Shown: piece after piece, positions 38,292 to 50,260 of the stretch
How the letters are laid out: every line of letters begins with the position of its first letter
Numbering within the stretch: the first letter of the stretch is position 1
DNA from: Neisseria sp. MVDL19-042950
GTDB taxonomy: Bacteria; Pseudomonadota; Gammaproteobacteria; Burkholderiales; Neisseriaceae
Assembly (NCBI RefSeq): GCF_030504625.1
Contig: NZ_JAUKWH010000001.1
Coordinates: 124,001-188,000 of the forward strand
Direction of reading: 5' to 3'
Length of the DNA: 64,000 nt
Notes under the pieces: generated by a model
Told to the model about the DNA's origin: nothing
Seen by the model: the letters and a program-made list of their open reading frames with translations, nothing else
The model's database searches: none
Position numbers and translations under genes: made by a program

Positions 38292-41200
38292 TTACAGCAA
38301 CACTTTCTCAATGCCGCCGTTATTGGCTTTTTCGACAAACTCGTTTTGCCAGTTGTCGCCGAGGATGTGTTTCGCCATTTCCACCACGATGTAGTCGGCG
38401 GGCATGGCGTTGTCGTCGGTGTAGCGGCTCAAACCTTGCAGGCAGGCGGGGCAGGAGGTGAGCATTTTGACCGGCTCGCCCTGTGGAAGCTGCTTGAGGT
38501 TTTTCTCGATTTCTTCCTGCTTGCGGAATTTCACTTGTGTGGCGATGTCGGGTCGTTTGACGGCAAACATACCCGATTCACCGCAGCAGCGGTCGCTCAA
38601 CACCACTTCTTTGCCCATCAGTTCGCTGGTCATTTTGGTGGCGTTCATGGTTTTGATCGGGCTGTGGCAGGGGTCGTGATACAGGTATTGCTGGCCGCTC
38701 ACGCCGTCGAGCTTGATGCCTTTTCCCAATAAAAACTCATGAATATCAATGATGCGGCAGCCGGGGAAAATGTCTTCGAAGCGGTATTTTTCCAACTGGT
38801 CGTAACAAGTGCCGCAGCTCACGACCACGGTTTTGATGTCGAGGTAGTTTAAGGTGTTGGCCAAACGGTGGAAGAGCACGCGGTTTTCGGTGGTCATCTG
38901 TTCGGCTTTGTCGTGGTTGCCGCCTGCGTCTTGCGGATAGCCGCAGCAGAGGTAGCCCGGCGGCAGCACGGTTTGTACGCCGGCATGCCACAGCATGGCT
39001 TGCGTGGCTAGTCCGACTTGGCTGAACAGGCGCTCGGAACCGCAGCCGGGGAAGTAGAACACGGCTTCGCTGTCTTCCGGCAGCTGCGGGTTGCGGATAA
39101 TCGGCACGGTTTTGTTGTCTTCGATGTTCAGCCAAGCGCGTGCAGTTTTAATCGGTACATGGCGCGGCAGCGGGCGGTTGATGAAGTGAACCACCTGCTC
39201 TTTAATCGGCGAGCCGCCCGTGGTGGCTTTGGGGGCTTTTTTCAGACGGCCTGCTCCGATGTGGGCTTTTCTGCCCCAGTTGTAGGCCAGATTCTGTAAT
39301 TTGAAACCGGCTTCCACCACGCCTTTGCGCAACACTTGGATGGTGCGCGGGTCTTTGGCGTTGAGGAAGGCCATGCCGGCGGCAACGGCGGGGTTGAACT
39401 TGCGTTTGCCGGCTTTGCGCAGATAGTTGCGGATGGCTACGGTTACGTCGCCGAAGTCGATGTTGACGGGGCAAGGCTTCACGCAGCGGTGGCACACGGT
39501 GCAGTGGTCGCCGAGGTCGTTTAATTCGTCGAAGTGGCGCAGCGATACGCCGCGGCGGGTTTGTTCTTCGTATAAAAACGCTTCGGTGAGCAAACCGACA
39601 CCGAGGATTTTGTTGCGCGGGCTGTACAGCAGGTTGGCGCGCGGCACATGGGTGCTGCATACGGGTTTGCACTTGCCGCAGCGTAGGCAGTCTTTCACCG
39701 ATTCGGCGATGGTGCCGAGGTCGGACTGCTCCATAATCAGCGATTCCACGCCGAGCAGCTCGAACGAAGGCGTGTAGGCGTTGCGTAAGTCGGAGCCGCG
39801 CATGAGTTTGTAGCGGTTGAAGCGGCCTTGCGGATCGACTTTGGCTTTGTAGTCCCAGAAGGGCTGCATTTCTTCGTCGGTAAGGAATTCGAGTTTGGTG
39901 ATGCCGATACCGTGTTCACCGGAAATCACGCCGTTGAGGCTGCGGGCGATTTTCATGATGCGTTCCACCGCTTTATGGGCGGTTTGCAGCATGTCGTAAT
40001 CGTCTGAATTCACGGGAATATTGGTGTGGACGTTGCCGTCGCCCGCGTGCATGTGCAGGGCGACGAACACGCGTCCGCGCACCACGCGGCTGTGAATCTT
40101 GGCCAAACCTTCCATGATTTTGGTGTCGGCCTTGCCGCTGAAGATTTCAGACAGGGGTTTCATCACGTCGGCTTTAATCGACACGCGCAAGCGGAAATCG
40201 CGGAAGGCGATGAAGCAGCTTTCTTCGTCTCTGGCTTCGGGCGCGGCGTGGACGGCATGGCCGTAGCGTTGTTTGTATTCGCCCAAAGGCGCGTCGAGGT
40301 TGCTAAGCAGCCATTCCCAACGCTCTTTCACAGCGGAAACGTGTTGGAGCGCGTGTTTGGCACGTTCACCCAATAATTCGCTGCCGGGCAGGTCGGTACC
40401 CATTTTGTCCACCGGCAGGCGGCCTTGCAGGTATTGTTGCAGGGCGTTGCAGAGAGCCAGTTTGTTTTTAATCGACAGTTCGATGTTGATGCGCTCGATG
40501 CCGTCTGAATACTCGCCCAAACGCTCCAGCGGAATCACCACGTCTTCATTGATTTTAAAGGCGTTGGTGTGCTTGGCGATGGCGGCGGTGCGGCTGCGGT
40601 CGAGCCAGAAGGTTTTGCGCGCTTCGGGGGTAACGGCGATAAAGCCTTCGCCGTCGCGGGCTTGCGCCAGTTTGACGATATGCTCGGCGGCATCGGCGAC
40701 GGCGGCTTCGTCGTCGCTCACAATGTCGGCAATCAGCACCATTTTCGGGCGGCCTTTACCCGCCGCTTTGGTGGCGTAGCCGACCGCGCGCACATAGCGC
40801 CAGTCGAGATGTTCCAAACCGGCCAGCTTCACGCTGTCGTGGCCGAGCATGTAGTCGCGGATTTCCACGATAGACGGCGTGGCGTTGGCAACCGTGCCGA
40901 AAAATTCCAAACACACGGTGCGGATGTATTTCGGCATGGTGTGCAGCACGAAGGCCACGCTGGTGATGATGCCGTCGGTGCCTTCTTTTTGCACGCCGGG
41001 CAGGCCGCTGAGGAATTTGTCGGTAACGTCTTTGCCGAGGCCGACTTTGCGGAATTTGCGGCCGTCGATTTCCAAGCGTTCGGTTTTAACGATATTGAGG
41101 CCGTCTGAATCTAAAGTATGCACATCGAAAACGGCGGTTTCTTCGTCGTGGATTTTGCCGAAGTTGTGGCGCACACGCTCGATTTTCAGCCACTCGCCTT

Positions 41201-42122
41201 GCGGGTTGACCATTTTCCAGTAAGCAAGGTTATCGAGCGCGGTGCCCCACAATACGGCTTTCTTGCCGCCCGCGTTCATGGCCACGTTGCCGCCCACGCA
41301 GGAAGCGTCGGCGGAAGTCGGGTCAACCGCGAATACCAGTTTGGCGGCGGTGGCGGTTTCTTCCACGCGCCGCGTTACCACGCCCGCGCCGCAATGGATA
41401 ATCGGGTGTTTGCCTTCCAAACCGGGCAGTTCCACATATTCCACGCCGTTGTGTTTGTCGAGTTTTTCGGTGTTGATGACCGCGCTCATGGCATCGAGCG
41501 GCACCGCGCCGCCGGTATAGCCCGTGCCGCCGCCGCGCGGAATGATGGTTAAATCGAGTTCGATTAAGGCTTTCACCAAAGGCGCGACTTCGGCTTCGGT
41601 GTCGGGATTGACCACCACAAACGGATATTCCACACGCCAGTCGGTAGCGTCGGTAACGTGTACCACGCGGGCGAGGCCGTCGAACATGATATTGTGTTTT
41701 TTGGTGATTTTGGAAAGGCGTTTTAGGATTTCGGCGCGTTTGTTGCGGGTGGTTTCAAAACTTTCGTCAAACCGTTGTATTGCCGCTTCCACGGCCTGAA
41801 GCAGTTGGTCGACTTGGGGATTGTTGTCGCGCCGTTTTTGGATTTCATTCAGGCGATGGCGCATTTCCCGCACCAATGCCGCCCGCCGGTGCGGTTGGTC
41901 GAGCAGATCGTCCACCAGATAAGGGTTGCGCACCACCACCCAAATATCTCCCAGCACTTCAAACAGCATCCGCGCCGAACGGCCTGTTTTGCGTTGGTTG
42001 CGCAGCTCTTGCAGCACGTTCCAAGCCTCTTCTCCGAGCAGGCGGATCACGATTTCGCGGTCGGAATAAGACGTGTAGTTGTAGGGAATTTCCCGGATGC
42101 GTTGCGTTACGTTGGTGGTCAT
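38292..42122 (-). CDS. large FAD/FMN-binding oxidoreductase with 4Fe-4S and CCG domains (DUF3683-type)
   Basis: 1276 aa; FAD-binding [28 protein letters not shown] and [12 protein letters not shown] ferredoxin motifs, CCG motifs ([23 protein letters not shown]). Confidence 0.9.
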   Translation of the reverse strand: MTTNVTQRIREIPYNYTSYSDREIVIRLLGEEAWNVLQELRNQRKTGRSARMLFEVLGDIWVVVRNPYLVDDLLDQPHRRAALVREMRHRLNEIQKRRDNNPQVDQLLQAVEAAIQRFDESFETTRNKRAEILKRLSKITKKHNIMFDGLARVVHVTDATDWRVEYPFVVVNPDTEAEVAPLVKALIELDLTIIPRGGGTGYTGGAVPLDAMSAVINTEKLDKHNGVEYVELPGLEGKHPIIHCGAGVVTRRVEETATAAKLVFAVDPTSADASCVGGNVAMNAGGKKAVLWGTALDNLAYWKMVNPQGEWLKIERVRHNFGKIHDEETAVFDVHTLDSDGLNIVKTERLEIDGRKFRKVGLGKDVTDKFLSGLPGVQKEGTDGIITSVAFVLHTMPKYIRTVCLEFFGTVANATPSIVEIRDYMLGHDSVKLAGLEHLDWRYVRAVGYATKAAGKGRPKMVLIADIVSDDEAAVADAAEHIVKLAQARDGEGFIAVTPEARKTFWLDRSRTAAIAKHTNAFKINEDVVIPLERLGEYSDGIERINIELSIKNKLALCNALQQYLQGRLPVDKMGTDLPGSELLGERAKHALQHVSAVKERWEWLLSNLDAPLGEYKQRYGHAVHAAPEARDEESCFIAFRDFRLRVSIKADVMKPLSEIFSGKADTKIMEGLAKIHSRVVRGRVFVALHMHAGDGNVHTNIPVNSDDYDMLQTAHKAVERIMKIARSLNGVISGEHGIGITKLEFLTDEEMQPFWDYKAKVDPQGRFNRYKLMRGSDLRNAYTPSFELLGVESLIMEQSDLGTIAESVKDCLRCGKCKPVCSTHVPRANLLYSPRNKILGVGLLTEAFLYEEQTRRGVSLRHFDELNDLGDHCTVCHRCVKPCPVNIDFGDVTVAIRNYLRKAGKRKFNPAVAAGMAFLNAKDPRTIQVLRKGVVEAGFKLQNLAYNWGRKAHIGAGRLKKAPKATTGGSPIKEQVVHFINRPLPRHVPIKTARAWLNIEDNKTVPIIRNPQLPEDSEAVFYFPGCGSERLFSQVGLATQAMLWHAGVQTVLPPGYLCCGYPQDAGGNHDKAEQMTTENRVLFHRLANTLNYLDIKTVVVSCGTCYDQLEKYRFEDIFPGCRIIDIHEFLLGKGIKLDGVSGQQYLYHDPCHSPIKTMNATKMTSELMGKEVVLSDRCCGESGMFAVKRPDIATQVKFRKQEEIEKNLKQLPQGEPVKMLTSCPACLQGLSRYTDDNAMPADYIVVEMAKHILGDNWQNEFVEKANNGGIEKVLL

Positions 42123-42433
42123 GGCGTGCGGTTCCGTGTGTTTTTTTATTTATCGGCAGGCTCTTTTGTTAATTTTTTAAGGCCGTCTGAAAAATATGTA
42201 AGGAATAAGGAAATAGTTGTGTAATGTAGTGTAATTTCCATTGTTTTTCAATGGAAAAATATAGATATCAGTATGCAGGCATTTCATAAAGAGGTAGGAA
42301 TTTTGTTGACAATTTGTGTGGCTGTACGATGTATTGCGCTGTATTTCAAAGGCGGTTAACCGCTTGTGGAAGAGCGGAAAAGGTATAATATATTGACAGA
42401 TATTGCAGATTTTCACCTGTTGGGGAGCAATTG

Positions 42434-42742
42434 ATGAAGCAAAAAGTATTGTTGCCGTTGGTTATATCGGTGTTGGTCGTGCCTGCCGTTTATGCCCAAC
42501 CTTCCGTTTCTGCCGATTCGGAACAAAGTGTGCTTTCCGAAAGCGGTATTACGGTGGCGGACAACAGCCGTTTGGCCAATCCGCGCCGGAAAACTGCGAA
42601 AGACAAGCGTTCGTTGAGCCAAAGAATCGCCGACAAGTTGGAAAAAGACCGCCGCCGACGGGAAACTAAAAAATTGATACGTGAGCAAGAAAAGCAGAGA
42701 AAACAGCAGCGCGAAGCATCCGCCCCTGAAACAGGCAGCTAA
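42434..42742 (+). CDS. small exported basic hypothetical protein
   Basis: Signal peptide MKQKVLLPLVISVLVVPAVYAQ; charged C-terminus. Confidence 0.6.
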   Translation: MKQKVLLPLVISVLVVPAVYAQPSVSADSEQSVLSESGITVADNSRLANPRRKTAKDKRSLSQRIADKLEKDRRRRETKKLIREQEKQRKQQREASAPETGS

Positions 42743-42795
42743 ACTTTCATCCGTGTGCCGGTTTGGAAAGCCGCCGTATTGTCTGCCGCCCCGTA

Positions 42796-42824
42796 TTGCT
42801 TATTCATTTTTTTGACTATATAAT
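42796..42824 (+). promoter_or_regulatory. putative sigma70 promoter of ffs
   Basis: TTGCTT, 17 bp, TATAAT just upstream of the 4.5S RNA. Confidence 0.6.
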
Positions 42825-42838
42825 ACGCATTCTTCTAT

Positions 42839-42936
42839 GGCGGGTCTCCCCGCATGGTAATTTGGAACAACGGGTCAGGGGCGGAAGCCAGCAGCCCACT
42901 CTGATGCGCCAGTGCCGGGGGTCGGGCTCGCCACCC
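42839..42936 (+). ncRNA. ffs: 4.5S signal recognition particle RNA
   Basis: GGGTCAGGGGCGGAAGCCAGCAGCC core (GGAA loop), terminal pairing GGCGGGTCTCC / GGGTCGGGCTCGCC. Confidence 0.9.
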
Positions 42937-42947
42937 TAACATTTGAA

Positions 42948-42979
42948 AACACCGACAAGTGAACCGTCGGTGTTTTTTT
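42948..42979 (+). terminator. intrinsic terminator of ffs
   Basis: AACACCGAC-N9-GTCGGTGTTTTTTT. Confidence 0.85.
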
Positions 42980-43082
42980 ATGGCTGTTTTGCCGGCCCGC
43001 AAAGTCTTTGAGGCCGTCTGAAAAGAATGACGGCTGAATTCAGACGGCCTCTTGAAACCGCCCAATTAACGGAAAACCGATT

Positions 43083-43898
43083 ATGTCTGTCAACCATTAC
43101 GAAAATTTCCCCGTCGGTTCGATCATGCTGCCGCGTCGCCTGCGTGTGCCGACGCATGCGGTTTATGCTTTCGCCCGTACTGCCGACGATATTGCCGATG
43201 AAGGTTGTGTCAGCGACGAAGAGCGTTTGCAGGGGCTGGATGCTTTGCAGCAAGAGTTGGATACGATTTCGCGCGGTGAAACGCCGCAAACCGAAATGAT
43301 GCGCCGCTTGCAACGCGAGGCGGTGCGCCCGTTCGAAATGCCTTTGCAGCCGTTTTACGATTTACTTTCCGCGTTCCGTCAGGATGTGGTGAAAAAGCGT
43401 TATCAGAATTTTGCCGAATTGGTGGATTATTGCCGCCGCTCCGCCAATCCGGTGGGGCGCATCATGCTGCATCTTTACGGCGAAACCGATGCGCGCAGTA
43501 TTGCTCAAAGCGACGGCATTTGCACGGCTTTGCAGTTGGTTAATTTCTGGCAGGATGTAGCGGTCGATTGGGAAAAAGGGCGGGTTTATATTCCGCAGGA
43601 CGATTTGGAAAAATTCGGCGTAAGCGAAACCCAAATCGCCGAAGGCCGTGCCGACTTTGCCTTCCAACGGTTGATGGCGCATGAGTGTACCCGCGCGCAT
43701 AATATGTTGAAAGCAGGTTCGCCGCTGGGTAAAACGTTGAAAGGGCGCATCGGCTTTGAATTGAGAATGATAGTGATCGGTGCGCAGCAGATTTTGAGCA
43801 AACTGGAAGCCAACCGTTATGATGTTTTTCAAAAACGCCCCAAATTGGAAGCGAAAGATTGGTGGGTGATCGTGAAACGTGCGGCATTGAAGAAATAA
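43083..43898 (+). CDS. squalene/phytoene synthase family protein (HpnC-like)
   Basis: FARTADDIADEG and NFWQDVAVDWEKGRVYIPQDDL: both Asp-rich motifs. Confidence 0.87.
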   Translation: MSVNHYENFPVGSIMLPRRLRVPTHAVYAFARTADDIADEGCVSDEERLQGLDALQQELDTISRGETPQTEMMRRLQREAVRPFEMPLQPFYDLLSAFRQDVVKKRYQNFAELVDYCRRSANPVGRIMLHLYGETDARSIAQSDGICTALQLVNFWQDVAVDWEKGRVYIPQDDLEKFGVSETQIAEGRADFAFQRLMAHECTRAHNMLKAGSPLGKTLKGRIGFELRMIVIGAQQILSKLEANRYDVFQKRPKLEAKDWWVIVKRAALKK

Positions 43899-43939
43899 CC
43901 GAACAGGCCGTCTGAAAAGTTTTCAGACGGCCTGTTCGG
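43899..43939. terminator. extended paired inverted DUS terminator
   Basis: ccgaacaggccgtctgaaaagttttcagacggcctgttcgg. Confidence 0.85.
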
Positions 43940-44120
43940 TTGGGTGTGGAAGTCGGCTGTTCAAAGGCGGCCAAGCGGCCGGTATCAATCGCGATAAAGA
44001 GTTCTTCGTTGATACGTTGTTTTTCTTTTCAGACGGCCTGAAAGCGGAAAAAACTGCTGCTCCAACATAAGCGCGTGAAATGGCGATAAAATAGCCGCCT
44101 GCATAAACCGTTAAATCATC

Positions 44121-45131
44121 ATGGCTAAAAAAATTCTGATTATTTCCCCGAGCTGGATCGGCGATTGCGTGATGACGCAGCCGCTTTACCGCCGTTTGCA
44201 AGAACTTCATCCTGATTGCACGATTGACGTATTTTCCCCCAAATGGTCGATGGCTGTGTTCGAACGCATGCCCGAAATCAATGAAATTTTTGAAAACCCG
44301 TTCGGGCATGGTGCGTTGGAATTGAAAAAGCGCATCCGAACGGGCAGGGCGTTGGGAAAACGGGGTTATGATCAAGTAATCGTGTTGCCCGGTTCGCTCA
44401 AATCAGCCTTGATTGCGGCAGCAACCGGCATCAAACAGCGTACCGGTTATGTAGGCGAAACCCGTTATTTGCTGCTGAACGACATACGCAAACTCGATAA
44501 AGCCGCTTTGCCGCTGATGGTAGACCGTTACACCGCGCTGGCGCATCCCTCCCAAGCCGATTTTAACGGCCGTTCGAGTTATCCCGCTTTTCAAATCGCC
44601 CCCGCAAGCCAGCAGGCCGTGCTGGAGAAGCACGGTTTAAACACGGCCAAACCGGTGCTGGCTTTCTGCCCGGGCGCAGAATACGGCCCTGCTAAACGTT
44701 GGCCGGCCCGCCATTTTGCCGAACTTGCGCGACGTTACGCGGCAAAAGGCTGGCAGATTTGGCTTTTCGGTTCGCAAAAAGATTTCGATATCGCCGAAAA
44801 CATCAACATGCTTTCAGACGGCCTCTGCATCAATTTATGCGGCCAAACCAGCCTTTCCGAAGCCATCGACCTGTTGGCCTGTGCCGATACGGTAGTCTGC
44901 AACGACAGTGGCCTGATGCACCTTGCTGCCGCGTTGGGCAGGAAACTGGTGGCCGTATACGGTTCGTCGAGTGCCGACCACACGCCGCCGTTGAGCGATA
45001 AGGCTCGAATCGTCAGCTTAAATCTTGATTGTTCACCTTGTTTCAAACGCGAATGTCCGTTCGGGCATACCGATTGTTTAAACAAACTCGACCCCGATAT
45101 GGTAGAAAAGGCGGCGCAGGAATTATGCTGA
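44121..45131 (+). CDS. waaF: ADP-heptose--LPS heptosyltransferase II
   Basis: ILIISPSWIGDCVMTQPLYRRL, CPGAEYGPAKRWPARHFAEL, VCNDSGLMHLAAALG. Confidence 0.95.
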   Translation: MAKKILIISPSWIGDCVMTQPLYRRLQELHPDCTIDVFSPKWSMAVFERMPEINEIFENPFGHGALELKKRIRTGRALGKRGYDQVIVLPGSLKSALIAAATGIKQRTGYVGETRYLLLNDIRKLDKAALPLMVDRYTALAHPSQADFNGRSSYPAFQIAPASQQAVLEKHGLNTAKPVLAFCPGAEYGPAKRWPARHFAELARRYAAKGWQIWLFGSQKDFDIAENINMLSDGLCINLCGQTSLSEAIDLLACADTVVCNDSGLMHLAAALGRKLVAVYGSSSADHTPPLSDKARIVSLNLDCSPCFKRECPFGHTDCLNKLDPDMVEKAAQELC

Positions 45132-45262
45132 GGCAGGCCGGCTTTTCAGATGGCCTCGAATATTGCCTAATCCGTTTGCCGCGTTTACCATAGCCGCGAA
45201 GCCCTGTTTGTAAGGTTGTCTTCAAATCCATTACTTTTCCATTTCCCATCGGGCCGCACATT

Positions 45263-46522
45263 ATGCAGAATATCCAAGAATACGTCCGTCAAACCGCCGC
45301 CGCTGCAAAGCAGGCTTTTTATGCATTGGCGGCAAGCTCCACCGCACAGAAAAATGCCGCTTTGTTACGGATGGCGGAGCTCCTCAAACACCATCAGTCC
45401 GCCGTGCTTGCCGCCAACGCCCAAGATATGGAGCAGGCGGCAGCAAAAGGGTTGGATGCCGCTTTGCTCGACCGCCTGAAACTGACTGAAAACACCATAG
45501 AGAGTATGTGCGAAGGCTTGCGGCAAATTGTCGCTTTGCCCGACCCCGTAGGGGAAATGGACGAATTCCGCATCCGCCCGAACGGTTTGCAAATCGGCAA
45601 AATGCGTGTGCCGCTGGGCGTTATCGGCATTATTTACGAATCGCGCCCGAACGTAACCGTTGATGCCGCCGCTTTGTGTTTGAAATCCGGCAATGCCTGC
45701 GTGCTGCGAGGCGGTAGCGAAGCGTTCAACAGCAATATGGCGGTGGCCAAGTTGATTACTCAGGCGTTGGCTGAAAACGGTTTGCCCGCGGATGCCGTGC
45801 GCCTGATTGAAAACACCAGCCGCGAAAGTGTCGGCGCAATGCTGCAAAGCCCCGATTTGATCGATGTGATTATTCCGCGCGGCGGCAAATCGCTGGTTGC
45901 CCGCATTGCCGCCGAAGCACGCGTGCCAGTGATTAAGCATCTTGACGGTATCTGCCATGTTTATATCGACCGGGCCGCCGATACGCAGAAGGCCGTGGAT
46001 ATTGCTTTTAATGCCAAAACTTCGCGCTACGGCACTTGCAATACGATGGAAACGCTGCTGGTACACGAGAGCCGCGCCGCCGAAATTCTGCCGTTGCTGG
46101 AGAAAAAATATGCAGAGAAAGGCGTGGAGTTGCGTGGTTGCGAGCGTACGTCGGCCGTCTTAAAAAACATTAAGGCGGCAACCGAAGAAGATTGGCGCAC
46201 CGAATATCTGGCTCCCGTTTTGGCCGTAAAAACAGTCGGCAGTATGGCCGAGGCGATTGCCCACATTAACATGTACGGCAGCCACCATACCGACAGTATC
46301 GTTACCGAATCTTATACCGATGCGCAGATTTTCCTGCGTATGGTCGACAGCGCCAGCGTGATGGTAAATGCCAGCACACGTTTTGCGGACGGATTTGAAT
46401 ACGGGTTGGGGGCGGAAATCGGCATTTCTACCGATAAAATCCATGTGCGCGGCCCCGTCGGACTGCACGGGTTGACCGGCCAAAAATGGGTGGTGCTTGG
46501 CAACGGGCAAGTGCGCATGTAA
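45263..46522 (+). CDS. proA: glutamate-5-semialdehyde dehydrogenase
   Basis: [60 protein letters not shown]. Confidence 0.97.
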   Translation: MQNIQEYVRQTAAAAKQAFYALAASSTAQKNAALLRMAELLKHHQSAVLAANAQDMEQAAAKGLDAALLDRLKLTENTIESMCEGLRQIVALPDPVGEMDEFRIRPNGLQIGKMRVPLGVIGIIYESRPNVTVDAAALCLKSGNACVLRGGSEAFNSNMAVAKLITQALAENGLPADAVRLIENTSRESVGAMLQSPDLIDVIIPRGGKSLVARIAAEARVPVIKHLDGICHVYIDRAADTQKAVDIAFNAKTSRYGTCNTMETLLVHESRAAEILPLLEKKYAEKGVELRGCERTSAVLKNIKAATEEDWRTEYLAPVLAVKTVGSMAEAIAHINMYGSHHTDSIVTESYTDAQIFLRMVDSASVMVNASTRFADGFEYGLGAEIGISTDKIHVRGPVGLHGLTGQKWVVLGNGQVRM

Positions 46523-46907
46523 TTTGTTTTGTAAACGCATCAGATGTTATCAATCGGCAAATCGGCGGTTGGGAGGAATGGTTGATTTGTTCAATAAATA
46601 GAGACTATTGCGGATTTACTGCTTTGTATTATGCCGAAAAATTATTTTAAAAGCTGATTATGCCGATTTTTTGCAAAAAAAGGCCGTCTGAAAAATACAT
46701 TAAGATATCTTCAGACGGCCGTTTGCCTGTTAAAGAAGCCGTTTGAAACATTCACAAATTTGCATACCTTTTCTTAACGGCATCTTTGCGGTTATCGGGC
46801 TTTTTGCGACAATATCACCGTTCTTCAGGACACAGAACACATTCTCTTAACGATTTAAAAATCCATATCGAAAACAATACACAAATCGCACTTCCAAAGG
46901 AAAACTC

Positions 46908-47750
46908 GTGAAACGTATCTTTTTGTTTTTAGCAACCAACATTGCCGTTCTCGTTGTTATCAGCGTCATCCTCAGCGTTCTCGGCGTGAGCAGCAATCCC
47001 AATGAAATGGGCAGCCTGCTGGTGTATTCCGCCGTTATCGGCTTTACCGGCTCGATTATTTCGCTGTTGATGTCGAAAACCATGGCGAAACGCTCGGTCG
47101 GCGCCGAGGTGATTACCCAGCCACACAACGAAACCGAAGCATGGCTTTTGCAGACGGTTGAGAATCAGGCCCGCCAATGGAATCTGAAAACACCCGAAGT
47201 TGCGATTTACCATTCACACGAACCCAACGCTTTTGCCACCGGTGCCAGTAAAAACAATTCGCTGGTTGCCGTCAGCACCGGTTTGCTCGATCACATGTCC
47301 CGTGACGAAGTGGAAGCCGTTCTTGCGCATGAAATGGCGCACGTCGGTAACGGCGATATGGTTACGCTCACTTTGATTCAAGGCGTAGTCAATACGTTTG
47401 TTGTGTTCTTGGCACGCGTGGTTTCGGGCTTGGTGGCCCGCAGCGACAACGGCGAAGTTTCGCAAGGCACTTATTTCATCGTGAGCATGGTATTGCAGGT
47501 TGTATTCGGTTTTCTGGCGAGCTTTATCGTTATGTGGTTCAGCCGCCAACGCGAATACCGTGCCGATGCGGGTGCCGCCAAACTGGTGGGCGCTCCGAAA
47601 ATGATTGCCGCGCTGCAACGCTTGAAAGGAAACCCGAGCGATCTGCCTAAAGAAATGACAGCAATGGGTATTGCCAGCGAAGAACGCGATTCGCTTTTGA
47701 GTACACATCCGACTTTGGATAACCGTATTGCGCGTTTGAAACAGTTGTAA
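46908..47750 (+). CDS. htpX: protease HtpX
   Basis: [19 protein letters not shown] zinc motif, [12 protein letters not shown]. Confidence 0.96.
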   Translation: MKRIFLFLATNIAVLVVISVILSVLGVSSNPNEMGSLLVYSAVIGFTGSIISLLMSKTMAKRSVGAEVITQPHNETEAWLLQTVENQARQWNLKTPEVAIYHSHEPNAFATGASKNNSLVAVSTGLLDHMSRDEVEAVLAHEMAHVGNGDMVTLTLIQGVVNTFVVFLARVVSGLVARSDNGEVSQGTYFIVSMVLQVVFGFLASFIVMWFSRQREYRADAGAAKLVGAPKMIAALQRLKGNPSDLPKEMTAMGIASEERDSLLSTHPTLDNRIARLKQL

Positions 47751-47763
47751 GGAAATGAAGGAT

Positions 47764-47799
47764 CAGGCCGTCTGAAATAAAATTTTCAGACGGCCTTTT
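47764..47799. terminator. paired inverted DUS terminator after htpX
   Basis: caggccgtctgaaataaaattttcagacggccttt. Confidence 0.8.
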
Positions 47800-48002
47800 A
47801 TTGCACATTCGGCATGTGTTCGGTTTTAACAGTAGAATAATTATAGAAGCAGCTTTATTTTGGAAGATATGAGTGTCATTTAAATAATTTTTAATGGTAC
47901 TATTTCTTTTGATATTTGTTGACCGGTTAGAGGGCTGGACGGCCGTCTGAAAATATTTCAGATAATTGAGTAAGGTATTGTATAAAATAAACAAACTATC
48001 TG

Positions 48003-49358
48003 ATGGAGCAAAGCGTGTACCGCAGTACCCACATTATCAGCGGAGAAACATTATTTGAGCGTTCGGCACAGCAATGGGCCGAATTTGAGGAAAACTTGCA
48101 GGATTTACGTTGCCGGCAACGTAACTTTGCCGCATTGCCCGTAACGGTAAGAACCGCATTATTGCTGGATTTCGCCGAAAAATTGGCGGCTAACCGCGAT
48201 CGGTTGGCCGAAATGGTATGCGAAGAAGTGGGGCGCTGTTTGCGCGAGTGCAGGGCGGAGTTGGATAAGTCGGTGGAGCTGATTCGTTATTATGCACGTT
48301 TGGCTCCCGAATTATTGGCCCATAAAACTATTGCAACACAGGCCAGTCTAAGCCAAGTGCGTTTTGAGCCTTTGGGAGTCGTGCTGGCCGTTATGCCGTG
48401 GAATTATCCGGTGTGGCAGGTTTTGCGTTTCGCCGTTCCCGCTTTATGTGCCGGCAATGCTTGTGCAGTAAAGCTGGCACCGACTGTGGCAAGGGTAACG
48501 GATGCGTTGTTTGACTTGGTCGGCGGCACATTGCCGTTAATTCCCGCTTGGTTGGATGATGCCGATGTGCTGCATGCGATTGAGCAAACTGATGCGATGG
48601 CGTTTACAGGTTCGGCGGATACCGGCCGCCGGTTGGCGGCACATGCCGGCATGAATCTGAAGAAAACGGTATTGGAACTGGGCGGCAGCAATGCTTTTAT
48701 GGTGATGCCCGATGCGGATGTGGCGCAAGCGGCAAAAGACGCGTGTTATTCCCGCTTTCGCGATGCGGGGCAGTCGTGCAATGCGGCGAAGCGGATTATC
48801 GTTACCGAAGCGGTGGCCGATGAGTTCGTACCGCTGTTTCTCGCAGAATGTGCCAAGTTGAAAACCGGCCATCCGATGGATGAAAAAACGACACTGGCAC
48901 CGTTGCACCGAAGCGATTTGCGCGAGCGGGTTCACAGTCAGGTGCGGGACGCGCTGGCAAACGGTGCGACGGCTTTGTGCGGCGGTTTTTTGCCGGAAGG
49001 TAAAGGCTGGTTTTATCCGGCTACCGTTTTAGACGGCGTAACCCGCAATTGCCGCGTGTATCGTGAAGAGGTGTTCGGCCCCGTGGCCGTGCTTTTGAGG
49101 GCGCGGGACGAAGAACATGCCGTGCGGCTGGCGAATGACAATCCTTTCGGGCTGGGCGCGAGTATTTATAGTGAAAATGTTGCGAAAGCGTGGCAATATG
49201 CGGAAAAACTGCACACGGGTGCGGTGTTTATCAACCGCCACACCAGCAGCGATTTGCGCCTGCCGTTCGGCGGAGTGAAAGATTCGGGTTACGGAAGGGA
49301 GCTCTCGGAATTCGGATTGTATGAATTTGTAAATGTAAAAGCTTATTGGCAGAGATAA
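48003..49358 (+). CDS. NAD(P)-dependent aldehyde dehydrogenase (succinate-semialdehyde dehydrogenase-like)
   Basis: VMPWNYPVWQVLRFAVPAL, LELGGSNAFMV, DAGQSCNAAKRIIV. Confidence 0.9.
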   Translation: MEQSVYRSTHIISGETLFERSAQQWAEFEENLQDLRCRQRNFAALPVTVRTALLLDFAEKLAANRDRLAEMVCEEVGRCLRECRAELDKSVELIRYYARLAPELLAHKTIATQASLSQVRFEPLGVVLAVMPWNYPVWQVLRFAVPALCAGNACAVKLAPTVARVTDALFDLVGGTLPLIPAWLDDADVLHAIEQTDAMAFTGSADTGRRLAAHAGMNLKKTVLELGGSNAFMVMPDADVAQAAKDACYSRFRDAGQSCNAAKRIIVTEAVADEFVPLFLAECAKLKTGHPMDEKTTLAPLHRSDLRERVHSQVRDALANGATALCGGFLPEGKGWFYPATVLDGVTRNCRVYREEVFGPVAVLLRARDEEHAVRLANDNPFGLGASIYSENVAKAWQYAEKLHTGAVFINRHTSSDLRLPFGGVKDSGYGRELSEFGLYEFVNVKAYWQR

Positions 49359-49365
49359 AAGAACA

Positions 49366-50106
49366 ATGAACAGATTATTGCAGGCAGGTTTCACGGCGGC
49401 AGTGCTCGTTGGCGTTGCGTTGCCCGCAGCGGCGGAAACCATGGAAGTTTATTTCAACCAGCAGGGGCAGGTTACTGCAACCATGTCGTCGGTATCGTAT
49501 GTGCGTAAATACGAAGTAAAAGACGGCATTGCGCAGGTACAGGATTTCTATTACCCGTCGTTGAAAAAATATTCCGACCCGTATCAGATAACGGCAAACC
49601 AGATTAAAGAATTTGTGCCCGCCTTGGCGAACGGCACCATTACGCTGTGGCATTTTAACGGCCAGAAAAAGATGACCGGCCAGTATAAAAACGGCAAACC
49701 CGACGGCGAGTGGATAAACTGGTATCCAAACGGCAAAAAGTCGGCCGTAATGCCTTATGCGGAAGGAAAAAGCGAAGGCACGGGGGCGCGTTTTTACCGT
49801 AACGGCAACAAAGAGAGCGAGATTCAATTTAAAAACAATCAGGCCAACGGTTATTGGAAGCAATGGTATCAAAGCGGCAAACCCAAAACCGAGATGGTGA
49901 TGGTAAACGACAAGCCGGTAAGCATTATCAGTTGGAATGAAGACGGGCTGCTGCTTTCGGAAATCACCATGACTGACGGAAAGCGAAACGGCATCGTGCT
50001 CGATTGGCATGACAACGGTGCGAAAAAGTCGGAAGCGGTTTATCAGGATGGCGAGCTGATAAAAAAGACCGTTTGGGATGACGAAGGTTATCTGTTGGAA
50101 GAGTAA
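49366..50106 (+). CDS. exported MORN-variant (YwqK-like) repeat protein
   Basis: Signal peptide (VGVALPAAAE) and repeats such as GQYKNGKPDGEWINWYPNGKKS. Confidence 0.8.
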   Translation: MNRLLQAGFTAAVLVGVALPAAAETMEVYFNQQGQVTATMSSVSYVRKYEVKDGIAQVQDFYYPSLKKYSDPYQITANQIKEFVPALANGTITLWHFNGQKKMTGQYKNGKPDGEWINWYPNGKKSAVMPYAEGKSEGTGARFYRNGNKESEIQFKNNQANGYWKQWYQSGKPKTEMVMVNDKPVSIISWNEDGLLLSEITMTDGKRNGIVLDWHDNGAKKSEAVYQDGELIKKTVWDDEGYLLEE

Positions 50107-50260
50107 AACATAAAGCCGGAGCAGCTTTCTTCGAGGCCGTCTGAAAAGCATATTTCAGACGGCCTTTACATTCATCTTTCCGACAGGCAAATGTTTTCCG
50201 TTATAATGCTCACTTTCTTAACCGTTGTTTCCAAAACATATTCAGGCCGTCTGAACACCC

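Noticed and set aside
41118-41552. Several plus-strand ORFs inside 38292-42122
   Set aside because: All antisense to the well-supported FAD/Fe-S oxidoreductase.
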